Made by a program: the position numbers and the translations under genes | Assembly (NCBI GenBank): GCA_048213135.1 | Contig: PS015271.1 | Span: forward strand, 1-30,192 | Direction of reading: 5' to 3' | Origin: Reclinomonas americana ATCC 50394 | Lineage: Eukaryota; Jakobida; Jakobea; Jakobida | DNA: 30,192 nt | Notes under the pieces: model-generated | What the model was told of the DNA's origin: nothing | Databases searched by the model: none | The model's input: the letters and a program-made list of their open reading frames with translations, nothing else | Shown: one piece after another, positions 21,601 through 30,192 of the stretch | Position numbering within the stretch: the first letter of the stretch is position 1 | Layout: each line of letters opens with the position of its first letter

Positions 21601-23347
21601 ACGACGGAGCGCCGCAAAAGTCATCTTCTTCTTCTTCATCGTCACCGAACTGGTTGTGGGGCGACGAGACACGCACCGCATTCCTCTCGTGCATCAACCG
21701 CGCCAGTCCCTCACAGAATGCAAGACACGTCTCCTCACTCGGCACACGTTCCGCACCAACACGTGTCTGCCTCTCCTGCTCCCTCGCAATCCACTGGCGA
21801 ATGAATCGGTCAAACACATCGCGCCGAGTCGGTCGTTGCACACCACTCGCAACCAACTGCGGCAGTACGCGAGCCACCACTGTCAGCAGGAACGGATTCG
21901 ACACCAGCGCATCCAGTCCATGTACACTCTTCAGTGCACGAATGTACTCCTCGGCAGTCGACCATCGCACCTCACCGTCGTCACTATCGCCATCCACTTG
22001 CACCAGTCGCTCAAAGTACTCCTCAATCTGCACCTTGCTGAAGGCTGCAACGTGCCGCTCCAGCAGCTGCCGCAAGCATAGCTGTCCACGTGTATCCACC
22101 GGTGCAAAGTACCGTCGATACTGCGCCGATCCACCCAGTGCCGTCAGTGCGAAGTCACCGCGACAGGTGATAATCACCTTCACATCGCGACACACATCCA
22201 GTTGGTTCTTGACAAACAGATTCACACCACGGTACAACTCGTCGTACCCGTCAAGCAACAACAGCAATGGTTTCTCCCTCTTCAACCGTCGCACATCCGT
22301 CTCGCTGAATCCCAACTCGGGCGACAGTCGCTCCAATGCCTCCTCCAACAATCGCTCATCGGAGCTGCGCAGTGAACCAAGAGGCACACGGACCGGTAGT
22401 CTTTGCCGACTCCCACGTGGCTGTTGCCACTGTCGCCAAGCCCGCTCGGCCAACAACGACATGGTGGTGGTCTTGCCGGCGCCACTGTTGCCAAACAGCA
22501 CCAGCACACGGTGGGTGGTGTTGGTGTCGGCGAGGAATGCATCAACCTCGGTCAGCAGGTCCGTCAACTCCTTGGATTCGCGCTCCCGGGAACACAGCAG
22601 TGGTACGTACATCTGCATGTCCTTGCGCACACTCTCGTCGTGTTGATAAAACGAGAGCTCACGTACAGCCAGTCGATGCAGTCGCTCTTCGAATGTGTCC
22701 ATGAAGAAGCGAGCATGGCACGCCTCACGGATACGGGTGGTGTACCGCGCAAACTCGTCAGCCGTGAGCCACAATCGAGAAAGGATGGAGAGAAAGACAC
22801 CATCGTCGCCGAGATACCGGAGAACTGTTGTATCTGTCCACGGCGGCGGGTTGTGTATCAGCACGTTCCTCACGTCACGAAGTTGCTCCACAGCCTTGCG
22901 CTCGTCAACGTCGTCAATTAGCAACAGCTTGCGACCATCCTCGCAAAGGAGTCCACCGTACAGCATGATGGACGAGAGGGCAGTCGTGTCGAAATCGGTA
23001 CACGAGGGGTCGGACGAGGGGTCGGCATCGAATGCAGCACGCCAGGCCAACACCGCCGGCTGCTTCTCCTCAAACAACTTGACTCTCCCGGGGAGGAGTG
23101 GAGCATGTCGCGTACGCCAAGCCTTCACAGCCACGGAGTGCATGTGCAAGCCAGTCGGCACAATGCTCGGAACCCACATACACAGATCGCCAGTGTTGAT
23201 CCGTGGAGACCACATATCAGATGCCCAAGCCCGCGCATCAAAGTCGGCATGATCGCGACTGAACTGAGCCATCGAGTACAGGCAGCGAATACCCGCTGCC
23301 TCCTCCACAGCCTCGAACCCCATGTGGACGCGCTGCGAGTTGATCAT
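18695..23347 (-). CDS. NLR/STAND-like protein: possible HEPN region, NACHT NTPase, pentapeptide repeats, WD40 propellers
   Basis: One open frame from ATG at 23347 through two gaps (21050-21069, 19738-20206) to the stop at 18695, about 1,550 residues with no visible intron. Residues 1-250: helical, with LRDVRNVLIHN, whose R160-x4-H165 fits the HEPN signature seen in DZIP3-like HEPN regions. NACHT: Walker A GNSGAGKT (286-293), Walker B LLLLLDGYDE (361-370), sensor VIITCRGD (391-398), then helical winged-helix-like parts with LVSNPFLLTVVARVLPQL. About 725-770: pentapeptide-type repeats (GADLRDAV.., GADLRGVNV, ADFTGADV). Then WD40 units of 42 residues (GHT..V.SVAVTPDGKHVVSG..DKTVRVWS): six before the gap, about seven after it, the last degenerate. 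STAND NTPases switch oligomeric state on sensing a ligand, here presumably through WD40. The reading frame differs across the gaps, so gap lengths are not real. Confidence 0.85.
19738..20206. other. Assembly gap of 469 Ns inside the WD40 array
   Basis: About 3.7 repeat units of 126 bp would fit. Flanking reading frames do not match modulo 3, so the length is an estimate. Both edges lie inside WD40 units. Confidence 0.9.
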
Positions 23348-23728
23348 GCTGCGCGCACAATAATTTCTGTCAGCACATCAGAGCACTGTGCTTTACGCAG
23401 AAGAGGGGAAAGCAGCAAACCGCGTCTCTCGTTCCGATGGGCTGCAATCATGCGGGGGAGGGGCGGAGTGAGAATGCTTGGGTAATTTGGGAAGACCGAT
23501 ACAAACAATTCTCGTTCCCCGTGCTCAGATGTGCAAACCCGCTGATTCTACCTGTTAGGACTACCATGGCAGGGGATAATCACCAAGGTCTCCCCTCATT
23601 CACTCATTCACACGCACACACAAAGTCTCTCAGTCTATTCCACACGCTAACCCTTTCGCACTCTCCCACGTTTCTCACCGACTCTCACGCGCAATCTCTT
23701 NNNNNNNNNNNNNNNNNNNNCAACGCAG
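23348..23728. other. Divergent intergenic region between the NACHT gene and the ubiquitin-like exon
   Basis: It should hold the NACHT gene promoter (minus) and the 5' exon of the ubiquitin-like gene (plus). An ATG in good context (CTACCATGGCAGG) stands at 23566 on the + strand, but its nearest donor does not match the next exon in phase. CT/CA-rich sequence and 20 Ns (23701-23720) precede the acceptor CAACGCAG. Confidence 0.4.
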
Positions 23729-24024
23729 TTCTCCGTGCACGTAAGTGCGGCGCATGACTCGTCGTTTACGGTGGTGGTGGAGGGCATGTCGACCCTGTCT
23801 ACGCTGGCGGACCTGCTGCGCGAGGCCACACGCTTGCTGCGAGTGGCAAGTGGGGACGAGGACGTGGAGATTGTTGGAGTGGAGAAGCCGGCCGAGTATG
23901 ACTTGGAGGACGCGGGCGTGACCAAGCTGAAAACGCTGGGCATCAAGGCCTCGTCGCGACTCGTCGTCAAGCTGGCACTGGGCGTGGCGTCGCCGACCGC
24001 TGCGAATGTCACTGGAAATGAGAG
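23729..24024 (+). CDS. Exon of a ubiquitin-like-fold protein (partial)
   Basis: After acceptor CAACGCAG, 98 codons read FSVHVSAAHDSSFTVVVEG, then STLADLLREATRLLRVASG, a middle with EIVGVEKPAEYDLEDAGVTK, and end LKTLGIKASSRLVVKL before a phase-2 donor GTGCGT. The pattern of two strands, a helix, and a final LGI..SS.LVVKL fits a ubiquitin-like beta-grasp. The Lys-Pro-x-x-(Y)-D-L and Leu-Gly-Ile parts recall the N-terminal UBX-like domain of OTU1/YOD1 deubiquitinases, but no catalytic part is in the window. The next exon would lie in the 768-N gap or beyond. A short cysteine-containing stretch (CARCGKRNKPG) at about 25297 is on the same strand, but I cannot connect it. Confidence 0.45.
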
Positions 24025-24050
24025 GTGCGTGATTGTGATAGGGGTGATGG

Positions 24051-24226
<176 letters not shown>

Positions 24227-24994
24227 NNNNNNNNNNNNNNNNNNNNNNNNNNNNNNNNNNNNNNNNNNNNNNNNNNNNNNNNNNNNNNNNNNNNNNNNNN
24301 NNNNNNNNNNNNNNNNNNNNNNNNNNNNNNNNNNNNNNNNNNNNNNNNNNNNNNNNNNNNNNNNNNNNNNNNNNNNNNNNNNNNNNNNNNNNNNNNNNNN
24401 NNNNNNNNNNNNNNNNNNNNNNNNNNNNNNNNNNNNNNNNNNNNNNNNNNNNNNNNNNNNNNNNNNNNNNNNNNNNNNNNNNNNNNNNNNNNNNNNNNNN
24501 NNNNNNNNNNNNNNNNNNNNNNNNNNNNNNNNNNNNNNNNNNNNNNNNNNNNNNNNNNNNNNNNNNNNNNNNNNNNNNNNNNNNNNNNNNNNNNNNNNNN
24601 NNNNNNNNNNNNNNNNNNNNNNNNNNNNNNNNNNNNNNNNNNNNNNNNNNNNNNNNNNNNNNNNNNNNNNNNNNNNNNNNNNNNNNNNNNNNNNNNNNNN
24701 NNNNNNNNNNNNNNNNNNNNNNNNNNNNNNNNNNNNNNNNNNNNNNNNNNNNNNNNNNNNNNNNNNNNNNNNNNNNNNNNNNNNNNNNNNNNNNNNNNNN
24801 NNNNNNNNNNNNNNNNNNNNNNNNNNNNNNNNNNNNNNNNNNNNNNNNNNNNNNNNNNNNNNNNNNNNNNNNNNNNNNNNNNNNNNNNNNNNNNNNNNNN
24901 NNNNNNNNNNNNNNNNNNNNNNNNNNNNNNNNNNNNNNNNNNNNNNNNNNNNNNNNNNNNNNNNNNNNNNNNNNNNNNNNNNNNNNNNNNNNNN
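24227..24994. other. Assembly gap of 768 Ns
   Basis: Lies downstream of the ubiquitin-like exon and may hide its remaining exons. Confidence 0.9.
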
Positions 24995-25712
24995 AAGGAG
25001 TTAGCAGGTCAAGCGGATATGGGGTGGGGAATACAGATAGGAGGGCGACACGGCGTCTCACTGACTGTGTGCGGCAGAACGTGTATACGCAAGAGAGTGA
25101 GTGAGTGAATGAGTGCGTGTGAGAAAGAACGAGTAAGTAGACGTGAGAGCGTGAGTGAGAGAGAGACATTGAGGTGAGTATCACACGTACCTTCCTCTCT
25201 CTCCCTCTCTCTCTCTCTCTGCACACACACACACAGAGGAATCACGACTGCAATGACAGTGGAACTCGAAAGAAAGGCAGAGTGATTTCTGCATGTGCGC
25301 GCTGCGGCAAGAGGAACAAGCCGGGCTCCATTCTCGCACTATGTGCTTGTGCACGCGTATTTGCATGAGTGTGTGTGTGCGTGTGTGTGTGTGTGTGAGA
25401 GAGAGTGTGTTTGAGGAACAAGAAAGACCCCCACTTCTCACGAACCCGGCGAGAGAAGAGGCGAGAGAATAAAAGAATCTGCAGAAAGTAACGAACGACG
25501 AGGGCCGCACCGAAGATGTCGTCATGCAAGAGGCCTCGAGAGCAAATCTGTTCTTGTGTCTTTTTGGACAAGTCTTGTCACGCGTCGTCGGGTCTGTCAC
25601 GAGTTGTCAAGTTGCTGGATGCGAGCTTGAGCTTCCATTCTGAGATGACATTCATATGGCTCGCGCTGTCCTATGCCGTGCTACAACCAAGCATTCACTA
25701 AAAAATGCTGCC
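24995..25712. other. No confident gene
   Basis: It holds GAGT-type repeats (25095-25160), (CT)n(CA)n at 25196-25236 and (GT)n at 25370-25398. A C-x2-C containing stretch at 25297 is too short to assign. The rest up to 25712 is probably the promoter region of the following gene. Confidence 0.5.
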
Positions 25713-27841
25713 ATGTCTTCCAAAAGACAGGTCTACATAACGAACAAGACAAATCCTGTCGACGTACAGTACAGCCCCCCACCACCACCGCCGCCCAAAC
25801 TTCCGCCACTTGCCTCCCCCAGCCCCCCTTCCTCTACCCACCACCACCACCTCCATTATTTTTATCCCGATTTCCGCGCTCAAATCACCAGCGAACGTGG
25901 CAACTGAAAAACGAATTTTAACCGTACGTTTTCTCAATTACAGTTTTCAGCATTTTGCGAGAAAAGACAAGCCGCCTTCTCGCTTTCGTTAGTCGCCGAC
26001 GCAGTCACACGCACAACACATCTCCCCATTCATCACGACGTCGACTCCACGGCGCCAGTCCCCTTGCAAGACTCCGCGGCAACAACAACAACAGCAGCCG
26101 AATCCTTTGCCTCCAGTAACCCCGCGCAAGGCACCAACCGCCAGTCCGCGCAAGCCCGCCAACACAGGCGCATCCCCGCGGCGCATGGTGAGTCACTGAT
26201 GAGAGAGAGCGGGAGGGAAGCGAAGAGTTGACACTGACTTTTTACATGTGGTTTGATTGGTTGGTTACAGCCGCAAGAAGTTGGCAATCGACGCCCCTCA
26301 GCGTCGCTCTTTCGCGGCGCCGCTGATGTTGCTCGCGGATCGGCGTACTCGCGCGCCGTGGACTCGTCTCCGCCGGACGGACGGCTCGCGCAGAACCAGC
26401 AAACGATTCGCCAGTTGACGACACCGCCGCCTCCGCCTCCGCCGCCTTCCAAGAGCACAGTGGTGCCTTTGCCTGCACTGGGCGGCGGTCCTGCTGCTGC
26501 TTCGTGTCCTCCGCCTCCTCCTCCGCCTGCTGCGCATGATCACCCGCCAGTGCGTCCTTCGTCGCGTTTGGCCGTCGGGAGTGGAGGACACTTGGGCTCG
26601 GCGTCGCTCGACGAGCAGATCCTGCAGCGACTGCTGCAGGAGCCCAAGTATGCGCCTCTGCGTGATGCAAGCAGTGCTTCTGCGAATGGCGACAACTCGT
26701 TTTCGTCGTCAGCGGCGATGCAGACGTTGCAGAAGCGTATTTCGGCGGCGACATTGTTCCGAGCCATGGACGAGGCGCGATCTCGCGAGTCGACTTCAAC
26801 GACAACGACGACGACGACGACGTCGACAACAGCAGCTGCTGTGAGCAAACTGGTGGCTGGTACACTGGAGGCGGGCGTTGCGCGGAATCGGGAGGTGCAG
26901 TTGGAGGACGGACTGCGATCGCTGATGGACGCGGGTGTCACACTGGCCCGCAACCCCCTCGTCAACCACTCTCGTGTCGAGCCGCTGCCTATCGGCGGCG
27001 GCATTGTCAGCAGCCTCTCGTCGTCTCCCAATCAGTCACCCGCGACCTCGCCGAGAAGGAAGAGCGGCACCGCTGGTGCTTTGCCTCCTGTCGCGCCTCC
27101 CAATCGCCCACACAACGCCAAGGACACGCTGCTGCTGCTGCAGGATGAGAGGTGAGACTTGTTTGGGAGAAGGCGTTCTCTTTCTCCCTCATTGTTGTTG
27201 CTCACTTCTCCCTTGCCTCACACAACAGGAAACCGACTGCCGCACTGCCGACAAAGCGCGATCCGTTGTGCTCGATTGGCGCAACTCTGGCCGCCTGCGA
27301 GGGCGTCTCGGCACCGGTGTCGCGCTGCCACTCGCCCGAGTCGGAGGCTGCGGTGACCGACAGCTCAGATGCGCCGCACAAGCACGCAGCCTTTGACGAC
27401 TTTGACGCTCACACCACCACCGCCACCGCGATGGACAATGGCAGTGCACCGCCGACTCACCGCTCGCTGATGCAAGACGCAGACGCCGCGGTTGCCGCGG
27501 CCGTGGCGGCCGCCTCGGCGCTCTTTGATGGACCGAGCGCGGTGCAGAATGCGCTCATTCAGGCGGCGCGCAAGGCCGACGGCGGCGGCGACGACTCGCG
27601 CCGCAAGAGCGTGGTGGCTTCGGACTACTTCAAGCAGCTGGACGAGAAGCGCGAGCAGGAGCGCATGGCCAAGGCGCAGCTCAGCATGCGGCTCCGTCAG
27701 CGACGCGAGAGCATCACGGCAGAGGCGTATGGCGCCATGCCGTCGCCGCGCACGCCACGCGACAGCAAGCCACCGGTGCCTCTGCTGCAGCGTGCGGCCG
27801 CCGGCACCGGATCGAAGAGGAGTGTGAAGAGGGAGAGTTAA
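25713..27841 (+). CDS. Low-complexity, Pro/Ser/Thr-rich protein with many CDK-type sites (unknown family)
   Basis: Exons 25993-26187, 26271-27151 and 27229-27841 (stop TAA) join in phase 0 and phase 2, with introns of 83 and 77 bp. A possible first exon is ATG at 25713-25730 (MSSKRQ) before a GTCTAC donor, phase 0. Without it the start is unknown. The frame encodes about 563 residues. The first exon is packed with S/T-P-x-K/R motifs (TPRR, SPCK, TPRK, SPRK, SPRR) and a Gln run. The second has Pro runs, a Thr run and a second TSPRRK. The third has an Ala-rich helix, then SDYFKQLDEKREQERMAKAQ, a charged helix, then SPRTPRDSKPPVP and a Lys/Arg-rich end. I recognise no domain. Multisite S/T-P clusters in disordered, basic sequence fit a cell-cycle-kinase substrate or cytoskeletal/chromatin adaptor, which is inference. 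Confidence 0.65.
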
Positions 27842-28044
27842 AGGGGGGTGAAGAGAAAAGGGAAAGGGAAGGGACTGTAATGAAGATGTTTTCTTGACGG
27901 AGATGGAAGGGCTCATAAAAAACAAAACACTTTCGGAGCACGCAAGGAACAGCTGCAGCTAGCGCTGCCTCAAGATTGATCTCAAGATTGGTGTCTGTGT
28001 TGATCTTTTGCAATTGGATACGGTTGAACTTGGCCATCATGGCA
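27842..28044. other. Intergenic, 3' of the S/T-P-rich gene
   Basis: Short GAAAAGGGAAAGGG-type purine tract at 27848-27875 after the stop codon. On the minus strand the frame KFNRIQLQKINTDTNLEI.. continues through about 27940 without a clear end. Confidence 0.4.
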
Positions 28045-28187
28045 GCTGTTGCTTGTTTGTTGGTGAATGGATTTGTTGTTGTTGTTCACCACATTCCAAT
28101 AATGCAACAAACGCCCACAAATCCCAATCAGCAATGCCGACGCGAATCCAAAACTGACTGCGTAGAAATTCGGCAATTCCTCTGTCG
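28045..28187 (-). CDS. Possible small membrane protein exons (partial)
   Basis: A minus-strand exon 28187-28113 is entered after CTGATTCGGCCTCGCAG (branch-like CTGAT plus acceptor). It encodes TEELPNFYAVSFGFASALLI then GICG, a single hydrophobic segment. It ends at a phase-1 GTTTGT donor, a type used repeatedly in this window. A 67-bp intron leads to an acceptor AACAG at 28046, and the next exon, in matching phase, reads MMAKFNRIQLQKINTDTNLE then INLEAALAAA. Start and end are not resolved, and no family is recognised. The + strand is also open here, but its product looks like an antisense translation. Confidence 0.35.
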
Positions 28188-28404
28188 CTGCGAGGCCGAA
28201 TCAGCTCTCTTTGCATTCAGCCTTCGCGTGATCCATGCGTTTCGCCTTCTCGGAGACAACTTCGAAAATGAGTGCATTGTCCTCCACCACGTGTCCCACA
28301 GCATCCTCTCACTCCGCGCGTTATCCCCGCACATACACACACATCTCGGCCTTTACGTGTGTGTTTGTGCCTCTATATTCCCGTTTGTGTTATCCGCCAC
28401 CACC

Positions 28405-28616
28405 ATGAAATGGAGCAAGTTTTTGCGTCGCCAAGCGGCGGCCATGTCATCGCAGCAATCTGCCCAACAACAGCAGAATGAGGGCAGTGGCAGCAGTGGC
28501 AAGTCGGTCCATTCAGTGAACGAGGCCTCTGGTTCAAGTGCGTTGGCGACGCGCTTTTTGGTGTCGTATGATGCGCTCAAGGCGATTGTCAAGTCCGCGC
28601 GATTGCAAGGTCAGTG

Positions 28617-28651
<35 letters not shown>

Positions 28652-30192
28652 GAGAGAGGAGGAGAGAGAGAGAAGAAGAGAGGAGGTGTGAGAGAGAGAA
28701 GAGAGTAGAGAGAGAGAGAGNNNNNNNNNNNNNNNNNNNNCCCTCACTCGCTCACTCCTTCCCTCCCTCCTTCCCTCCCTCCTTCCCTCCCTCCTTCCCT
28801 CCCTCCTTCCCTCCCTCCTTCCCTCCCTCCTTCCCTCCCTCCTTCCCTCCCTCCTTCCCTCCCTCCTTCCCTCCCTCTTCCTCCCTCCTTCCCTCCTCCC
28901 TCCTCTCTCCCCTCCAATCCCCTCGTCTCTCTTCCCTCTCTCTCTCCCCTCCCGCTTCCCTCAACCCCCCTCTCTCCCCTTCTTTCGCTCAGTGTCTCGC
29001 TCCCCTTCTTTCGCTCAGTGTCTCGCTCGTCACTTGATCACCTTTCGCGCGTCCTTGCTTGCCTGATTACATCACCTGCAGCGTGCTTCATACGCTTCTC
29101 GTCTTCTTCTTCATCGACCTGTCTCAGTTGGTCTTGTGTGATATCTTACTCATCTTTTTCTCCTTCCGCTGCACAGACGATGCATCACGCATGACGAGTG
29201 ACTTCATGCGGACTCTGCGGCGCGAGGTGGACGATGCCGATGAGTTGTACCGTGCCGAGTTGTTGCGATTGTCGGCGCGCTTGGATCAGTTCGAGAAGCG
29301 TTGCGAGGAGGTGAGTGGGTTTAATGATTTTATGGAGGGTTGGCAATTTGCTTCTATCGCTCTTTCTCTCTCTCTCGCTCTGTTGCTCTCGCTCTCAGTC
29401 GCTCTTGCTATCGCGCTTGCTCTGTCGATCTTGCTCTTGTCGCTCTTGCTCTGTCGCTCTGTCGCTCTTGTCGCTCTTGCTCTTGTCGCTCTTGCTCTTG
29501 TCGCTCTTGCTCTTGTCGCTCTTGCTCTTGTCGCTCTTGCTCTTGTCGCTCTTGCTCTTGTCGCTCTTGCTCTTGTCGCTCTTGCTCTTGTCGCTCTTGC
29601 TCTTGTCGCTCTTGCTCTGTCGCCCTTCCCTCACTTTGTCGCGCTTCCCCACACCTTTCTTTTCTTTCTCCCCGCCCCCACCCTTCTCCTCCTCCCCTCC
29701 CTTCTACCCTCTCTTCTCCCTGTCCTTCTCCCTTCTCCCCCCCTTCTCCCCTTCTCCCCCCTTCTCCCTTCTCACCACCCTTCTCCCCTATTGTAGATCC
29801 TCCACTCGAGCACCACCCGCGCCTCCACCACCCGCCGCCTCCGCCACACCGCCCAGACACTGGAGCGTGAGCTCTCCTCGCTCCGCCTCTTTGCCGAGTT
29901 CAACTGCGAGTCGGTGCGCAAGGCGTGCAAGAAGCTGGACAAGTGCCTCCTGCGCCTCGAGCGTCTCAACGCCGACGCCGTCGACGCCGCCGGCGCTCCT
30001 TCTGCTGCCGCCGCCCCCTCGTCGACGGCGCCAGTGCCGTGGTCTCTCGGCCTCTCGGTCTCACTGTCGCCGGCCGCCAGTTCCGCCGCGCCGGCAGCCA
30101 ATCGCCGTTGCCAGCAGGCGCTGTCGACGGCCTCATTTTCCTCCTCCGACAATCTCCTGGAGCTGATTGCGCGCGTGGGCTCGTTGCGCGCG
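28405..30192 (+). CDS. SPX-domain protein, 5' part (continues beyond the window)
   Basis: Exons 28405-28609, 29177-29310 and 29797 to the window end join in phases 1 and 0, giving 245 residues. The start ATG is in good context (CCACCATGA), and MKWSKFLRR matches the SPX start MKFGKYL. After a Gln/Ser-rich insertion comes VSYDALKAIVK, the helix with the conserved Tyr and Lys of the inositol-pyrophosphate pocket. Exon 2 is the long charged helix (FMRTLRREVDDADELY..). Exon 3 has LRLFAEFNCESVRKACKKLD then KC, matching the KKxDK helix. SPX domains bind inositol pyrophosphates and report phosphate status. The C-terminal part, which would tell VTC, XPR1/PHO1, permease or ligase types apart, is outside the window. 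Sequence after the SPX is Ala/Ser/Pro-rich. Confidence 0.85.
28619..28720. repeat. (GA)n tract before a 20-N gap in SPX intron 1
   Basis: GA and GAG repeats start 10 bases after the donor GTCAGT and end at Ns 28721-28740. Confidence 0.9.
28757..28900. repeat. 12-bp pyrimidine minisatellite (TTCCCTCCCTCC)n
   Basis: About ten near-perfect 12-bp units followed by degenerate CCTCC sequence, in SPX intron 1. A 26-bp direct duplication containing CTTTCGCTCAGTGTCTCGCT follows at about 28975-29028. Confidence 0.9.
29461..29620. repeat. 15-bp minisatellite (GTCGCTCTTGCTCTT)n in SPX intron 2
   Basis: About ten tandem, almost identical 15-bp units, preceded by related TCGCTCT/TTGCTCT sequence from 29365. 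It lies wholly in the 486-bp intron 29311-29796, in pyrimidine-rich sense orientation. Because 15 is a multiple of 3, it stays open in all frames and mimics a coding repeat. Confidence 0.9.

Noticed and set aside
28188-28340. Selenoprotein: protein-like frame EVVSEKAKRMDHAKAECKES followed by TGA and then the membrane segment
   Set aside because: CTGATTCGGCCTCGCAG at the TGA looks like a branch point and acceptor, which explains the stop without selenocysteine. No SECIS-like element was convincing downstream.
27976-28404. Extending the SPX protein upstream in frame to 27976
   Set aside because: The ATG at 28405 has good context and matches the SPX family start. The upstream stretch looks like an antisense translation of the minus-strand frame.
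29395-29870. Repeat proteins read from 29395-29870 (for example Lys-Ser-Asp or Glu-Arg-Gln repeats)
   Set aside because: The 15-bp unit keeps every frame open. The sequence is bounded by a good donor and acceptor and is intronic.

Overview
This is eukaryotic nuclear DNA. Coding sequence is cut into many short exons with GT..AG introns, simple repeats are abundant, and the window holds eleven runs of N. The protein set (SRF/Mcm1-type MADS box, NCoR/SMRT-type SANT corepressor, SPX domain, and a NACHT protein with pentapeptide and WD40 repeats) suggests a unicellular eukaryote, perhaps an amoebozoan or a unicellular relative of animals and fungi. I cannot name the organism. Exon borders below were placed by hand from splice motifs, reading-frame phase and family similarity. 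They are consistent in phase but not confirmed by transcripts.

Layout: (1) 462-2852 (+) the 3' part of a compact MADS-box gene, with a degenerate minisatellite in one intron. (2) 2980-5005 (-) a short-chain dehydrogenase (SDR) gene converging on it, with the catalytic tyrosine replaced by valine. (3) 5653-5930 (-) a small membrane-protein ORF whose ATG directly abuts the stop codon of (4). (4) 5931 to about 17751 (-) a gene of more than 20 exons for an NCoR/SMRT-like corepressor: Ser/Pro-rich N terminus, coiled coil, DAD-type SANT, two further SANT domains and an acidic tail with SUMO-type motifs. (5) 18695-23347 (-) an apparently intronless STAND/NLR-like gene: possible HEPN region, NACHT NTPase, pentapeptide repeats and at least 14 WD40 repeats. 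(6) 23729-24024 (+) one exon of a ubiquitin-like-fold protein. (7) 25993-27841 (+) a low-complexity protein rich in CDK-type S/T-P-x-K/R sites. (8) 28045-28187 (-) possible exons of a small membrane protein. (9) 28405-30192 (+) the 5' part of an SPX-domain gene.

Themes: introns fall into two classes, about 50-75 bp and several hundred bp or more, and the long ones hold nearly all the micro- and minisatellites. In many long introns a purine-rich tract follows the donor and a pyrimidine-rich tract precedes the acceptor, so the two ends are potentially complementary. About a third of the donors carry T at intron position +3 (GTTGCG, GTTTGT, GTTCGT). The genes do not form an obvious pathway. MADS factor and corepressor are transcriptional regulators, the SPX protein is a likely inositol-pyrophosphate sensor, and the NACHT protein looks like an innate-immunity-type receptor.
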